Source: Rheinheimera texasensis DSM 17496
GTDB taxonomy: Bacteria > Pseudomonadota > Gammaproteobacteria > Enterobacterales > Alteromonadaceae
Length of the DNA stretch: 64,000 nucleotides
Reading direction: 5' to 3'
NCBI RefSeq assembly: GCF_000711985.1
Contig: NZ_KL544006.1
Coordinates: forward strand, 240,009-304,008
Numbering within the stretch: the first letter of the stretch is position 1; each line of letters begins with the position of its first letter. Below, piece by piece: positions 36,834 through 46,073 of this stretch. The notes beneath the pieces were generated by a model. The model searched no databases. It was not told the DNA's origin and saw only the letters and a list, made by a program, of their open reading frames with translations. Position numbers and translations under genes: made by a program.

Positions 36834-37658
36834 TTATGCCAATTTCAGGTGGATCTGACCATAAGATTCCACCTGCGTCAGCGTGATGAGTTTCTCTTTC
36901 ACCAGTTCCAGCACGGCTAAAAATGTCACGACCACACCTTGCCGGCCTTCCTGAAGCGCAAAACACTGGCCAAACGCCAGCACCGGCTGCTGACGCAGCA
37001 ATTCGAGAATGCGACTCATCCGCTCGCGCGTCGACAGCTGCTCTTTTTTGATCTGATGGTGCTGAAAATCTTTGGTGCGTTTGATCACATCCTGCAACGC
37101 CAGCACTAATTCGGCGAGACTGACTTCAGGTTCAATGACAAAAGGCGCAAAGTTGTCGGCCAATGCAGCATGAGTCTGGAAAAAATCACGTTCCTGCCGC
37201 GGCACTGCATCAAGCTGTGTCGCCGCCAGCTTATACTGTTCATATTCCTGCAGCCGGCGCACTAATTCCGCGCGCGGGTCCACTTCTTCACTTTGTTCCG
37301 CTTCGCGTTTAGGTAACAATAACCGCGATTTAATTTCCGCCAGCATCGCCGCCATCACCAGATACTCAGCCGCCAGCTCAAAATTCAGCTCCTGCATCAG
37401 GTTGATATATTCCATGTACTGCAGAGTGATTTCATTGACCGGTAAATCAACAATATCAAACTTGTGGCGGCGAATCAGATACAACAAAAAATCCAGCGGG
37501 CCTTCAAAGGCCTCTAACAAGACTTCGAGCGCATCGGGCGGAATAAACAAGTCTTCCGGCCGCTCCAGCACCGCTTCACCGCGGACAAATGCCAGCGGCA
37601 GAACCTGCTGGACTGTTAACGGACTCAGTTCTGCTTCGGCCTGATTTGTGACAGACAT
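36834..37658 (-). CDS. scpA: Chromosome segregation and condensation protein ScpA
   Basis: This 274-residue kleisin bridges Smc heads. The N-terminal helical part LEVLLEAFEGPLDFLLYLIRRHKFDIVDLPVNEITLQYMEYI binds the Smc neck. The middle is charged and variable, and the C-terminal winged helix (AFGQCFALQEGRQGVVVTFLAVLELVKEKLITLTQVESYGQI) binds the Smc cap. Length fits the gammaproteobacterial form. It lies 11 bases after yciO and is co-transcribed with scpB and rluB. Confidence 0.95.
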   Translation of the reverse strand: MSVTNQAEAELSPLTVQQVLPLAFVRGEAVLERPEDLFIPPDALEVLLEAFEGPLDFLLYLIRRHKFDIVDLPVNEITLQYMEYINLMQELNFELAAEYLVMAAMLAEIKSRLLLPKREAEQSEEVDPRAELVRRLQEYEQYKLAATQLDAVPRQERDFFQTHAALADNFAPFVIEPEVSLAELVLALQDVIKRTKDFQHHQIKKEQLSTRERMSRILELLRQQPVLAFGQCFALQEGRQGVVVTFLAVLELVKEKLITLTQVESYGQIHLKLA

Positions 37659-37669
37659 AAATGACGCTG

Positions 37670-38290
37670 TTATAAAAACGGCTGCACGGCGCCGGCGCCT
37701 TCACGCACCACCACCGGGTTGTCGTCAGACAAATCGATGACTGTGGTCGGATTACCGGCCAGAACACCGCCGTGCAGGATCAAATCGACCTGACGCTCCA
37801 GCTGGTCACGCATTTCTTCCGGATCCGATTCAGCAAATTCGCGGCCAGGTAAAATCAGTGAGCTGGACATCAGCGGCTCGCCTAATTCAGCCAACAGCGC
37901 CAGCGCAATTTTGTGGTCCGGAATACGCAGACCAACAGTTTTTTTCTTTTCATTGAGTAAGCGCCGTGGCACTTCTTTGGTGCCGCGCAGGATAAAAGTG
38001 TATGCACCCGGTGTATTGTTTTTAATCAGCCGGAACGCGGTATTTTCTACTTTGGCATAGAGGGATAATTCGCTGAGGTCGCGGCACATAATAGTGAAAT
38101 GGTGCTCGCCGCTGATGTGACGGATTTGCAGGATACGCTCAAGCGCAGTTTTATCGCCAAGCTGACAACCCAGCGCATAACCGCTGTCGGTCGGATAAAT
38201 CACCACCCCACCTTGTTTGATGATGTGTACGGCTTGTTTCATCAGCCGGCTTTGCGGTGTTTCCGGATGCACGTAGAAAAACTGGCTCAT
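37670..38290 (-). CDS. yciO: YciO family protein (Sua5/YrdC-type domain)
   Basis: This 206-residue protein has the Sua5/YrdC fold: KQGGVVIYPTDSGYALGCQLGDKTALERILQIRH at residues 24-57 and NNTPGAYTFILRGTKEVPRRLL in the middle. E. coli YciO (206 residues) resembles threonylcarbamoyl-AMP synthase TsaC, but its role in t6A formation is weaker and not essential. It lies between rnmA and scpA in a conserved block. Length is identical to E. coli YciO. Enzymatic assignment to t6A is inferred from family only. Confidence 0.92.
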   Translation of the reverse strand: MSQFFYVHPETPQSRLMKQAVHIIKQGGVVIYPTDSGYALGCQLGDKTALERILQIRHISGEHHFTIMCRDLSELSLYAKVENTAFRLIKNNTPGAYTFILRGTKEVPRRLLNEKKKTVGLRIPDHKIALALLAELGEPLMSSSLILPGREFAESDPEEMRDQLERQVDLILHGGVLAGNPTTVIDLSDDNPVVVREGAGAVQPFL

Positions 38291-38375
38291 GCCTTTATCC
38301 TTATTGCCTGTGACAAGCTTCGAAAATGACAGCAGATCAGCAGCTTAAAACGAATTTGCTGTTTGTTGCTACAGC

Positions 38376-39266
38376 TTAGCTGCAAAGTTGTGGCTTGTCA
38401 GAGCTTTCAACGGGTGATTCTGGTTGCGGAAACAGCGCCGGAAATTGTTGCCAGACGGTGCGGATATCATCGGTTAAATAAAGCCCCCTGCCTAAATCGC
38501 TCCAGTCAGTGGGTTGATGGAAATCCGAACCTTGCGATGCCACCAGCCCAAATTGCTGACACAAAGCCCAGACATCACGTTTTTGTACCGGCGTTAGCTG
38601 ACAGCTCGCCACTTCGGCGGCATCACCACCGGCGGCGGCAAATTCGCGCATCAGCTTCGTTAGCCACTTGCCATTGAGGTTGTAGCGCAGTGGGTGCGCC
38701 AGCACTGCAACACCACCGGCGTCATGGATCCACTGCACCGCTTCCATCAGGCTCACCCAATTATTTGGCACATAACCGGCTTTGCCGCGCGCCAGATAAT
38801 GTTTAAACACCCCGGCCATCGAGCTGGCTTTGCCAATCTGCATCAGATGACGGGCAAAATGGGTACGAGTGACAGCGCCGCCGTTGGCGAGCGTCATCAC
38901 TGCTTCGAGACAGTCCGGCACATTGTGTTTAGTCAGGCGCCTTGCCATTTCGCGGGCCCGTTCCAGCCGGCGTTCTTGCTGGCTGGCCAGCCGCTGTTGC
39001 AGCTGGGTATCGGCGGGATTGATAGCGAGCCCAACGATATGGATCTCAAATTCATACCAGCTGGTGGAGATCTCGACGCCGTTCACCAGTTGCAGCGGCA
39101 ATTGCTGTTCAGCGATGGCGGTATGGGCCGGTGCCAGGCCTAATAAGGTGTCATGATCGGTGATCGCCAGCACATCGACTTTGCGTTCAATCGCCCTTGC
39201 CAATAAATCGGCAGGACTGAGCATACCGTCGGAGAAAAAAGTGTGACTGTGCAGATCAAATTTCAT
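38376..39266 (-). CDS. rnmA: PHP-domain 5'-3' exoribonuclease RnmA (YciV)
   Basis: This 296-residue metallophosphoesterase starts MKFDLHSHTFFSDGMLSPADLL, the PHP N-terminal motif with metal-ligand His/Asp, and continues with the motif ITDHDTLLGL. Later HPLRY and QGSDFH histidines complete the site. E. coli RnmA (YciV) matures the 5' ends of 23S, 16S and 5S rRNA and degrades short RNAs and pAp. I start at the ATG at 39266; the frame extends 59 codons upstream without homology. It lies upstream of yciO and next to the divergent trp leader region, a conserved order in gammaproteobacteria. Confidence 0.94.
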   Translation of the reverse strand: MKFDLHSHTFFSDGMLSPADLLARAIERKVDVLAITDHDTLLGLAPAHTAIAEQQLPLQLVNGVEISTSWYEFEIHIVGLAINPADTQLQQRLASQQERRLERAREMARRLTKHNVPDCLEAVMTLANGGAVTRTHFARHLMQIGKASSMAGVFKHYLARGKAGYVPNNWVSLMEAVQWIHDAGGVAVLAHPLRYNLNGKWLTKLMREFAAAGGDAAEVASCQLTPVQKRDVWALCQQFGLVASQGSDFHQPTDWSDLGRGLYLTDDIRTVWQQFPALFPQPESPVESSDKPQLCS

Positions 39267-39370
39267 GTAAAGCTCAATGGACGTGAAGAGCGCGCTCAGA
39301 TAGCAACGCTTAGCCAGCCATTTTGCCACAGAAGCGACGCTGCGGCTATGTGCGATACCCTTTGGTCTGC

Positions 39371-39676
39371 TCAGGCACAGTGCTGGCAACGCAGCGCAAA
39401 CGGCAGCAGTTTGAGCCGTGCCGGCGCTATAGTCTCGCCACATTGCTCACACTGACCATACTCGCCACGCTGCTGCCGGTCCAAAGCCAGATGCAGTTGT
39501 AACAGTTCGCGCTGCAATTGTTGCTCAAGCTGCTGTAATACTTCGTCATTTTCACGTTGTTGCGCCTGTTCCGTGCTATCCGCATCATGGTCCTGGCGTA
39601 AATCACGTTGTACTGCGCTTAAGCGTTGCTGCAGTTGCAGTTGTAAATAAAGTAACAGTTGGCGTTGCTCCGACAT
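39371..39676 (-). CDS. TraR/DksA-type zinc finger protein
   Basis: This 101-residue protein has a Gln/Leu-rich coiled-coil region followed by a C4 zinc finger CEQCG...CQHC (C76, C79, C97, C100), the TraR/DksA zinc-finger arrangement. The start at 39676 follows GGGAGG five bases upstream; an ATG six codons earlier lacks such a site. Short DksA relatives bind the RNA polymerase secondary channel and modulate transcription. The acidic tip aspartates of DksA are not clearly conserved, so RNA polymerase binding is uncertain. It sits between rnmA and the trp operon, on the rnmA strand. Confidence 0.8.
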   Translation of the reverse strand: MSEQRQLLLYLQLQLQQRLSAVQRDLRQDHDADSTEQAQQRENDEVLQQLEQQLQRELLQLHLALDRQQRGEYGQCEQCGETIAPARLKLLPFALRCQHCA

Positions 39677-39832
39677 CTCGGCCTCCCGGGTCATTGTGTT
39701 GCTGATGTATTGAATCTACGCCTGCTACGCCGGCCGGTATTGATCCAGCGCAACAGCCTATGCAGTAATCCCAGCCAGGTCAGACATCCAGACGCCTTTA
39801 CGGTTTTATTTTTCAAATTCGCCGATTTTTGC

Positions 39833-39862
39833 TTGACGCCATCCCTGCATTTGCGGTTTTAT
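39833..39862 (+). promoter_or_regulatory. Candidate trp operon promoter
   Basis: TTGACG at 39833-39838 and TTTTAT at 39857-39862, separated by 18 bases, would start transcription about 40 bases before trpL. No clear TrpR operator palindrome is visible nearby. Sequence match only. Confidence 0.5.
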
Positions 39863-39906
39863 GTGGGCCTGACCTATATGTGGTCGCGATATTCAAGGAA
39901 TACACA

Positions 39907-39969
39907 ATGGCCGTTTCACACTCACTCAGCGCTTCTTTGCTGATCACCTGGTGGTGGCATACTCCTTAA
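39907..39969 (+). CDS. trpL: trp operon leader peptide
   Basis: A 20-codon ORF with start ATG at 39907, preceded by AAGGA, contains three consecutive Trp codons (TGG TGG TGG at 39949-39957). It ends MA...ITWWWHTP then TAA. The three Trp codons lie in the typical stall position of a trp attenuator. The downstream antiterminator arm AACGGGC (39968-39974) overlaps the stop codon. Low charged Trp-tRNA should stall the ribosome at the TGG run and favour antitermination. A leader of this kind is established for trp operons; this instance is inferred from sequence. Confidence 0.9.
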   Translation: MAVSHSLSASLLITWWWHTP

Positions 39970-40035
39970 CGGGCGTGTGTTGGCGGTGTATTCCGAAAAA
40001 CCCAAAGGCCCGTTTTCCAAAAACGGGCCTTTGTC
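39968..40035 (+). promoter_or_regulatory. trp attenuator: antiterminator and terminator
   Basis: The terminator stem AAAGGCCCGTTTT (40004-40016) pairs with AAAACGGGCCTTT (40020-40032), 13 bp around a CCA loop, followed by GTC. The alternative arm AACGGGC (39968-39974) can pair with GCCCGTT (40008-40014) to break the terminator. The U tract is short. This is a classical ribosome-dependent attenuator. Confidence 0.88.
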
Positions 40036-40074
40036 GTATCTGGGTGAACAACTTTTTTAAGCGTGGAGTAAACA

Positions 40075-40164
40075 ATGAGCACAACAGCACTGATTTCCTG
40101 GCGATGGTGGCAATTTTCGAAGGGCAATTGTGGCCCGGCTTTGGATTATTGTCGTTTTTATTAA
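40075..40164 (+). CDS. Second putative Trp-rich leader peptide before trpE
   Basis: After the attenuator, an ATG at 40075 follows a strong ribosome site GTGGAGT 6-7 bases upstream. The 29-codon ORF starts MSTTALISWRWWQF and ends TAA at 40162, with three TGG codons within four. The DNA around CTGAT..CCTGG...TGGTGGCA resembles the first leader, which suggests duplication. Between its stop and trpE lie a 12-base palindrome (40165-40176) and a weak ACCCGC/GCGGGT hairpin (about 40177-40200). A second control step is possible, but no strong terminator follows. Whether it is translated is unknown. Confidence 0.6.
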   Translation: MSTTALISWRWWQFSKGNCGPALDYCRFY

Positions 40165-40214
40165 GGTCAGCTGACCACCCGCACCAATAAACGCGGGTTT
40201 ACAGGAAATTCCGG

Positions 40215-41837
40215 ATGATTTTCAGTCATATCACACAAAACCCGGGCGAAGTTGCATCTATTGCCACCGCCATCCCCTACCAAAGCGACGCTTTGGGTTG
40301 TTACCAGCAATTAAGCCGCCTGAGCCCATACAGCCTGCTGCTTGAATCGGCTGAAATTGACAGCAAAGACAATCTTAAAACTTTGTTGTTACTGGACGCG
40401 GCGCTACGCATTGAATGCCAGGACCTCGAGGTCCGGGTTGACGCCGTCTCCGACAACGGTTTACCCCTGCTGCAATTTCTACAAGACAAACTGCAAGGCC
40501 TGGCGCTCATTGAACGCAACACAAGCAGCCTCAAAGTCCTCTTTAGCCGGCCAGACCCACTGTGCGACGAAGCCAGCCGATTATTAGCGCCAACGCCGTT
40601 ATCAGTGCTGCGCACCTTACAACAAAGTTTATGCAGCCACAGCGACGAGCCATTTGCAGTGTTTTTAGGCGGCGTGATCGGTTATGACTATGTCGCCAGC
40701 GCTGAACTGCTACCGGACGTACCGGTTGGCAACAACGCCTGCCCGGATTTTGTGTTTTATCTGGCCGAAACGCTGTTAGTGCTGGACCACCAATGCCAAC
40801 AAGCCCGGCTGGTTGGCAACGTGTTTTGTGGCGAGCAGGCGATGCAAAGCTGCTTTGGCATTGGTAAACGCCTCGAACAATTAAACCGCGTGTTGCAGGG
40901 AGACTGTTTGTTTAATCCGGTACTGGAAGCGCGTCAGGCGGTCAGTGCCGACATGCTGCAAGTGGACATCAGCGACGCAGCATTCAGTGCTCAGGTCGAA
41001 CAGCTCAAACACAACATTATTGCCGGCGACGTGTTTCAGGTAGTGCCAAGCCGTTGCTTCAGTCTGCCTTGCCCGTCACCGCTGGCGGCTTACGCGCGGT
41101 TAAAACAACAAAACCCCAGCCCTTATATGTTTTATCTGCAGGACCCGGCTTTTGTGTTATTCGGCGCTTCACCGGAGTCGGCACTGAAATTTGACGCGGC
41201 CAGCCGTCAGGTGGAAATTTATCCGATCGCCGGCACCCGCCGCCGTGGTTTTAATGCCCAAGGACAGTTAGACCGCGACCTCGACAGCCGGATTGAACTG
41301 GAACTGCGCCAGGACGAAAAAGAAAAAGCCGAACATCTGATGCTGGTCGATTTGGCCCGCAACGACGTGGCGCGCATCAGTGTGCCGGGCAGCCGTTATG
41401 TCAAAGAGTTGCTCAAAGTCGACCGCTATTCTTATGTGATGCATTTAGTCTCGCGTGTGGTCGGCACGTTAAAACCAGAACTCGATGCGCTGCATGCTTA
41501 TCAGGCCTGTATGAATATGGGCACTTTAGTTGGCGCGCCGAAAGTGCGGGCGGCAGAGCTGATCCGTCAGGTCGAAGGCAAAAAGCGCGGCAGTTATGGC
41601 GGCGCCGTCGGTTATTTATCCGGTAACGGCGATTTTGACAGCTGCATTGTCATCCGCAGCGCTTATGTGCAAAACGGTATCGCGTCAGTTCAGGCCGGCG
41701 CCGGCGTGGTGTTTGACAGTGTGGCACAGGCCGAAACCGAAGAAACCCGCAGCAAAGCGCAGGCGGTGTTAAGCGCCATTCTGGCGGCGCATTCGCCCGA
41801 CAGTGTGCAAATGCAAAGCACAGGAGGTGCCGTATGA
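40215..41837 (+). CDS. trpE: Anthranilate synthase component I
   Basis: This 540-residue protein converts chorismate and ammonia (from TrpG) to anthranilate, the first step of tryptophan synthesis. The N-terminal LLESAEID segment is the tryptophan feedback-binding motif (LLES). The chorismate-binding domain shows VVPSRCFSLPCPSPLAAYARLKQQNPSPYMFY, PIAGTRRRGF, DLARNDVARISVPGSRYV and the C-terminal GGAVGYLSGNGDFDSCIVIRSA. The presence of LLES predicts feedback inhibition. It is first in the trp operon and its stop overlaps trpG by 4 bases. Length is near E. coli TrpE (520). Confidence 0.98.
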   Translation: MIFSHITQNPGEVASIATAIPYQSDALGCYQQLSRLSPYSLLLESAEIDSKDNLKTLLLLDAALRIECQDLEVRVDAVSDNGLPLLQFLQDKLQGLALIERNTSSLKVLFSRPDPLCDEASRLLAPTPLSVLRTLQQSLCSHSDEPFAVFLGGVIGYDYVASAELLPDVPVGNNACPDFVFYLAETLLVLDHQCQQARLVGNVFCGEQAMQSCFGIGKRLEQLNRVLQGDCLFNPVLEARQAVSADMLQVDISDAAFSAQVEQLKHNIIAGDVFQVVPSRCFSLPCPSPLAAYARLKQQNPSPYMFYLQDPAFVLFGASPESALKFDAASRQVEIYPIAGTRRRGFNAQGQLDRDLDSRIELELRQDEKEKAEHLMLVDLARNDVARISVPGSRYVKELLKVDRYSYVMHLVSRVVGTLKPELDALHAYQACMNMGTLVGAPKVRAAELIRQVEGKKRGSYGGAVGYLSGNGDFDSCIVIRSAYVQNGIASVQAGAGVVFDSVAQAETEETRSKAQAVLSAILAAHSPDSVQMQSTGGAV

Positions 41838-42427
41838 GCCTGGTGTATTTACTGGATAACAAAGACTCTTTTACTTACAACCTGGTCGATGAACTGGCGC
41901 AGCTGGGCTGCACGCTGAAGCTGTATCGCAACACGGTGCCGGCGGCTTATATCTTCGACAAGATGTGTCAGGAAAGCGAACCTGTAGTGCTGCTGTTATC
42001 GCCAGGCCCGGGCGCACCCAAAGATGCCGGCTCGATGCCTGAGTTGATTCGTCTTTGTGCCGGGCGTTTTCCAATGCTGGGCATTTGCCTCGGTCATCAG
42101 GCCTTAGTTGAGCATTATGGTGGTGTGGTTGGCCGTGCCGGTGAAACTGTGCATGGCAAAACCTCGTTGATTGACCTCGCCGACCACCCGCTCTTTGCCG
42201 GTTTGCCGCGGCCTTTTGCCGTGGCGCGTTATCACTCCTTGATGGCAACTGAAGTGCCGGCTTGCCTGCAGGTCATTGCCAACTATCAGCATATTCCGAT
42301 GGCGGTGCTGCACAGCGAACATAAAGCGCTGGGTTATCAGTTCCATCCGGAATCAATTCTGACCACCCAAGGCAAACCTTTACTGGCACAAAGTCTGGCG
42401 TTTTTAACGCAAGGAGCGCAGGCATGA
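41834..42427 (+). CDS. trpG: Anthranilate synthase component II (glutamine amidotransferase)
   Basis: This 197-residue class I amidotransferase supplies ammonia to TrpE. The nucleophile cysteine is in GICLGHQALVEHYGG, the oxyanion segment is LLLSPGPGAPKDAGSMPEL, and the C-terminal triad pair His-Glu lies in GYQFHPESILTT. It is a separate gene rather than fused to TrpD as in E. coli. It overlaps trpE and trpD by 4 bases each (ATGA), so translation is coupled. Confidence 0.98.
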   Translation: MSLVYLLDNKDSFTYNLVDELAQLGCTLKLYRNTVPAAYIFDKMCQESEPVVLLLSPGPGAPKDAGSMPELIRLCAGRFPMLGICLGHQALVEHYGGVVGRAGETVHGKTSLIDLADHPLFAGLPRPFAVARYHSLMATEVPACLQVIANYQHIPMAVLHSEHKALGYQFHPESILTTQGKPLLAQSLAFLTQGAQA

Positions 42428-43464
42428 CACAGCTATTAACCCCACGCGAGCTGGAACTGGCCACCATCAGCCAATTGCTGAACCGCGAGTCATTAAGCGA
42501 AGCGCAAAGTGAAGCCTTTTTTGCCGCCGTCGCACGCGGTGACATTGACCCGATAGTACTAGCGTCAGTACTGACTGCGCTGAAACTCAAAGGCGAAACC
42601 GCGCTGGAAATTGCCGGTGCCGCCAAAGCCTTTCGCGCTGCCGCCACGCCACTGCCAGCGACTGAACTTGCGGTCATCGACTGCTGCGGCACAGGCGGTG
42701 ATGGCAGCAATACCATCAATATTTCCACCACTGCGGCTGTTGTCGCAGCGGCCATGGGTCTGAAAGTTGCCAAACACGGCAACCGCAGTGTGTCGTCACA
42801 AAGTGGTTCAGCCGATTTGCTGGAGCAACTGGGCATCGACATCCAAATGAGCCCGCAAACCGCTGCCCGCGCGCTGCAACAAGCCGGCGTCAGCTTTTTA
42901 TTTGCGCCGGTGTATCACAGCGGCATTCGCCATGCGATGACTGTGCGCACTGCGCTGAAAACCCGCACTTTATTTAATTTGCTGGGGCCTTTGTTAAACC
43001 CGGCGGCGCCCAAGTTTCAGTTACTCGGCGTCTACGACAAAGCACTATGCCCGGTGTTGGCGGAAGCGCTGCTGCAACTTGGCGTTGAACGTGCCTGGGT
43101 GGTGCATGGCGAAGGCTGCGACGAAATTGCGCTGCATGGCGTGACCGACGTTTGTGAAGTGCGCGATGGTCAAATCCGGCAGTTCCGTTTAACCGCCGCC
43201 GATTTTGGCCTCAAGCCAGTGCCACTCGAAGCTTTACGCGGTGGTAAACCAGCCGAAAATGCGCAGGCCAGCCGCGATATTCTCTCAGGCAAAGCGCCAC
43301 AGGCGCATCGGGACGCCATCGCTGCCAATGTCGCGGCCATGCTGAAAATTTGCGGCCGCGGCGAAGATTTAGCCACTAATACCAAAGCCGTGCTTGCGCT
43401 ACTTACAACAGATCAGGCAATGACCACCTTACAGCAGTTCCGGGAGGCCAGTCATGGCAACTAA
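42424..43464 (+). CDS. trpD: Anthranilate phosphoribosyltransferase
   Basis: This 346-residue enzyme joins anthranilate to PRPP. The PRPP motif DCCGTGGDGSNTINIST is around residues 87-103, followed by KHGNRSVSSQSGSADLLEQLG and RTLFNLLGPLLNPA. Metal-binding acidic residues lie in GEGCDEI. Length fits the stand-alone bacterial TrpD (about 340). It overlaps trpG by 4 bases and trpC by 11 bases. Confidence 0.98.
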   Translation: MTQLLTPRELELATISQLLNRESLSEAQSEAFFAAVARGDIDPIVLASVLTALKLKGETALEIAGAAKAFRAAATPLPATELAVIDCCGTGGDGSNTINISTTAAVVAAAMGLKVAKHGNRSVSSQSGSADLLEQLGIDIQMSPQTAARALQQAGVSFLFAPVYHSGIRHAMTVRTALKTRTLFNLLGPLLNPAAPKFQLLGVYDKALCPVLAEALLQLGVERAWVVHGEGCDEIALHGVTDVCEVRDGQIRQFRLTAADFGLKPVPLEALRGGKPAENAQASRDILSGKAPQAHRDAIAANVAAMLKICGRGEDLATNTKAVLALLTTDQAMTTLQQFREASHGN

Positions 43465-44884
43465 TCCGAATTCAGCAAAACCCAATATTTTGCAAACCAT
43501 CATTGCGCATAAAACTATTGAAGTGACCGAGGATAAAATCGCGCTGCCGCTGGAGAGTTTTATCGCCGACGTGGTGCCAACCCAGCGTAATTTCCTCCAG
43601 GCGCTGACAGCGCCTGGTGCACGTTTTATCCTGGAATGCAAAAAAGCGTCGCCGTCGAAAGGACTGATCCGCGCCAATTTTGACCTAAAAGAAATCGCCG
43701 GCGTCTATGGCAAATATGCCGACTGTATCTCAGTGTTGACCGACAAAAAGTTTTTTCAGGGCAGCTACGACTATCTGCAAGCAATGCGCGGTTTGGTCGA
43801 CCAACCTTTGCTGCATAAAGACTTTATCATCGACGAGTATCAGATATACCGCGGCCGCGCCTGTGGCGCAGATGCTGTGCTTTTGATGCTGTCGGTGCTG
43901 GATGATGCCGAGTATCAGCAGCTCGCAGCGCTGGCGCACCGCCTGAACATGACAGTGCTGACCGAGGTCAGTAACGAAGACGAAACGCTGCGCGCCGTAG
44001 CACTGAAAGCTGAACTGATTGGCATAAATAACCGTAACCTGCGTACATTGGAAACCGATTTAAACACCAGTTTCCGCCTGGCGCGGCTGGTACCGCCATC
44101 CACGCCTTTGGTCAGCGAATCCGGTATTTATTTTAATCATCAGGTGCGTCAGCTCGGTAAAGTAGCGACCGCCTTTTTGGTCGGCAGCTCTTTAATGGCC
44201 GAGCCGGATTTGGACCGCGCGGTGCACGCCTTAACCCGTGGCGAACACAAAGTCTGTGGCCTGACGACGCCAGAGCAGGCGCAGCAGGTCGCGGCAGCAG
44301 GCGCCATGTTTGGCGGACTGATTTTTTATCCGCCGTCCCCACGTTTTGTCACGATCGCTCAGGCCAAAACCATTCGCGACAGTGCTTCCTTACGTTTTGT
44401 CGGGGTTTTTGTTAATGAAGCGCCAGCGCAGGTGGCTCTGGTTGCTCGTGAATTACAGCTCGCAGCGGTGCAGCTACACGGCGATGAAGACGAAAGTTAT
44501 ATCGCCGGCTTAAAAACCTTGTTACCCAAAGGCTGTGAGATTTGGCAGGCCTATCGCGTGAAGGACACCCTGCCACAGTTCAGCCACAACGCCGACCGGA
44601 TTTTACTCGATGCCTACCAGCCGGGTATCCCCGGTGGCACCGGTTTGTCGTTTGACTGGAATTTACTCGGCGAGCGCATTTTACATAAACCCGTGATGCT
44701 GGCCGGTGGTTTAAATCCCGACAATGTCCAGCACGCGTTAAAAACGGCCGCCAGCGGCCTCGATATGAATTCCGGTCTGGAATCGGCGCCCGGCGTCAAA
44801 GATCCGGCCAAAATAATCAGCGCATTTCAACGTATCAGAGCTTTCAGTTTCGGAGAATCCAGTGATGACAGCACCCAAGCTTAA
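43454..44884 (+). CDS. trpCF: Fused indole-3-glycerol-phosphate synthase / phosphoribosylanthranilate isomerase
   Basis: This 476-residue fusion catalyses two consecutive steps. Residues about 1-265 are the TrpC TIM barrel ([72 protein letters not shown]), and about 266-476 are the TrpF barrel ([77 protein letters not shown]). The fused form is usual in enteric and related bacteria. The TrpC catalytic lysines (KKASPSKG and KDFI) are present. Its 3' end overlaps trpB by 20 bases. Confidence 0.98.
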   Translation: MATNPNSAKPNILQTIIAHKTIEVTEDKIALPLESFIADVVPTQRNFLQALTAPGARFILECKKASPSKGLIRANFDLKEIAGVYGKYADCISVLTDKKFFQGSYDYLQAMRGLVDQPLLHKDFIIDEYQIYRGRACGADAVLLMLSVLDDAEYQQLAALAHRLNMTVLTEVSNEDETLRAVALKAELIGINNRNLRTLETDLNTSFRLARLVPPSTPLVSESGIYFNHQVRQLGKVATAFLVGSSLMAEPDLDRAVHALTRGEHKVCGLTTPEQAQQVAAAGAMFGGLIFYPPSPRFVTIAQAKTIRDSASLRFVGVFVNEAPAQVALVARELQLAAVQLHGDEDESYIAGLKTLLPKGCEIWQAYRVKDTLPQFSHNADRILLDAYQPGIPGGTGLSFDWNLLGERILHKPVMLAGGLNPDNVQHALKTAASGLDMNSGLESAPGVKDPAKIISAFQRIRAFSFGESSDDSTQA

Positions 44885-46073
44885 CCCTTATTTTGGTGAC
44901 TACGGCGGCATGTTTGTGCCGGAATTATTAGTCCCGGCCCTGTTGCAACTCGAGCAGGCTTTTATTGATGCGCAGCAGGATCCGGCGTTTTTAGCTGAGT
45001 TCCAACAGCTGCTGAACGAATACGCCGGCCGGCCCACACCGTTGACGTTAACGCGTAATATCTCCCCCAATCCTTTGGTGAAAATCTATTTAAAACGCGA
45101 AGACTTATTACACGGCGGCGCGCACAAAACCAATCAGGTGCTGGGCCAGGCGTTACTGGCCAAACGCATGGGCAAAAAAGACATTATCGCTGAAACCGGC
45201 GCCGGTCAGCATGGCGTCGCCACAGCCTTAGCCTGTGCCCTATTGGGCCTTAACTGCAAAATTTATATGGGCGCCAAAGACATTGAGCGCCAGCAACCAA
45301 ACGTGTTCCGGATGAAATTGATGGGCGCGACGGTGATCCCGGTCACTGCCGGCTCCGGCACTTTAAAAGATGCGGTCAATGAAGCGATGCGCGACTGGTC
45401 CGCCAGCTATGCCACCAGCCACTATCTGCTCGGCACCGCCGCTGGCCCGCATCCGTTCCCGACCATTGTGCGCGAATTCCAGAAAATGATTGGTGAAGAA
45501 GCCAAACAGCAGATTCTGCAGGCTGAAGGCAAATTGCCGGACGCAGTGCTGGCTTGTGTCGGCGGCGGCTCCAATGCCATCGGCATGTTTGCTGATTTTA
45601 TCAAAGAAGAAAGCGTGCGGCTGATTGGCGTCGAACCGGGCGGCATGGGTATCAATACCCATCAGCACGGCGCGGCGCTCTCCACTGGCAGCTTCGGTAT
45701 TTTGCATGGCGCTTACACCGCCATTATGCAAACCGCCGACGGTCAGATTGAAGAGTCCTACTCCATTTCCGCCGGCCTCGATTATCCGGCTGTGGGCCCG
45801 CAGCATACTTATTTGTCGTCGATTGGCCGCGCCGAATATGTCGCGATCAACGATGATGAGGCTTTAGAAGCCTTCCAGTTGCTGGCGAAATCTGAGGGTA
45901 TTATTCCGGCGCTGGAAAGCTCACACGCCTTAGCGCATGCGTTAAAAATGGCTAAAGCCGCCACAGAGCCAATGGTGCTGCTGGTGAACTTATCCGGCCG
46001 TGGCGACAAAGACTTAGGCCATGTGATGTCGGTGCTGGCCGCACAAACAAAAACTACAGGGAGTGCCCACTGA
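44865..46073 (+). CDS. trpB: Tryptophan synthase beta chain
   Basis: This 402-residue PLP enzyme condenses indole with serine. The PLP lysine lies in [25 protein letters not shown], the phosphate-binding loop is [12 protein letters not shown], and [12 protein letters not shown] is the conserved substrate loop. I start at the ATG at 44865 ([15 protein letters not shown]), as in E. coli (MTTLLNPYFGEFGG); a GTG one codon upstream is possible. It overlaps trpCF and trpA (TGATG). Confidence 0.98.
   Translation: MTAPKLNPYFGDYGGMFVPELLVPALLQLEQAFIDAQQDPAFLAEFQQLLNEYAGRPTPLTLTRNISPNPLVKIYLKREDLLHGGAHKTNQVLGQALLAKRMGKKDIIAETGAGQHGVATALACALLGLNCKIYMGAKDIERQQPNVFRMKLMGATVIPVTAGSGTLKDAVNEAMRDWSASYATSHYLLGTAAGPHPFPTIVREFQKMIGEEAKQQILQAEGKLPDAVLACVGGGSNAIGMFADFIKEESVRLIGVEPGGMGINTHQHGAALSTGSFGILHGAYTAIMQTADGQIEESYSISAGLDYPAVGPQHTYLSSIGRAEYVAINDDEALEAFQLLAKSEGIIPALESSHALAHALKMAKAATEPMVLLVNLSGRGDKDLGHVMSVLAAQTKTTGSAH

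Noticed and set aside
40165..40200. Second intrinsic terminator after the second trp leader ORF
   Set aside because: The hairpins here are short (GGTCAGCTGACC, ACCCGC/GCGGGT) and followed by only three T, so I do not call a terminator.
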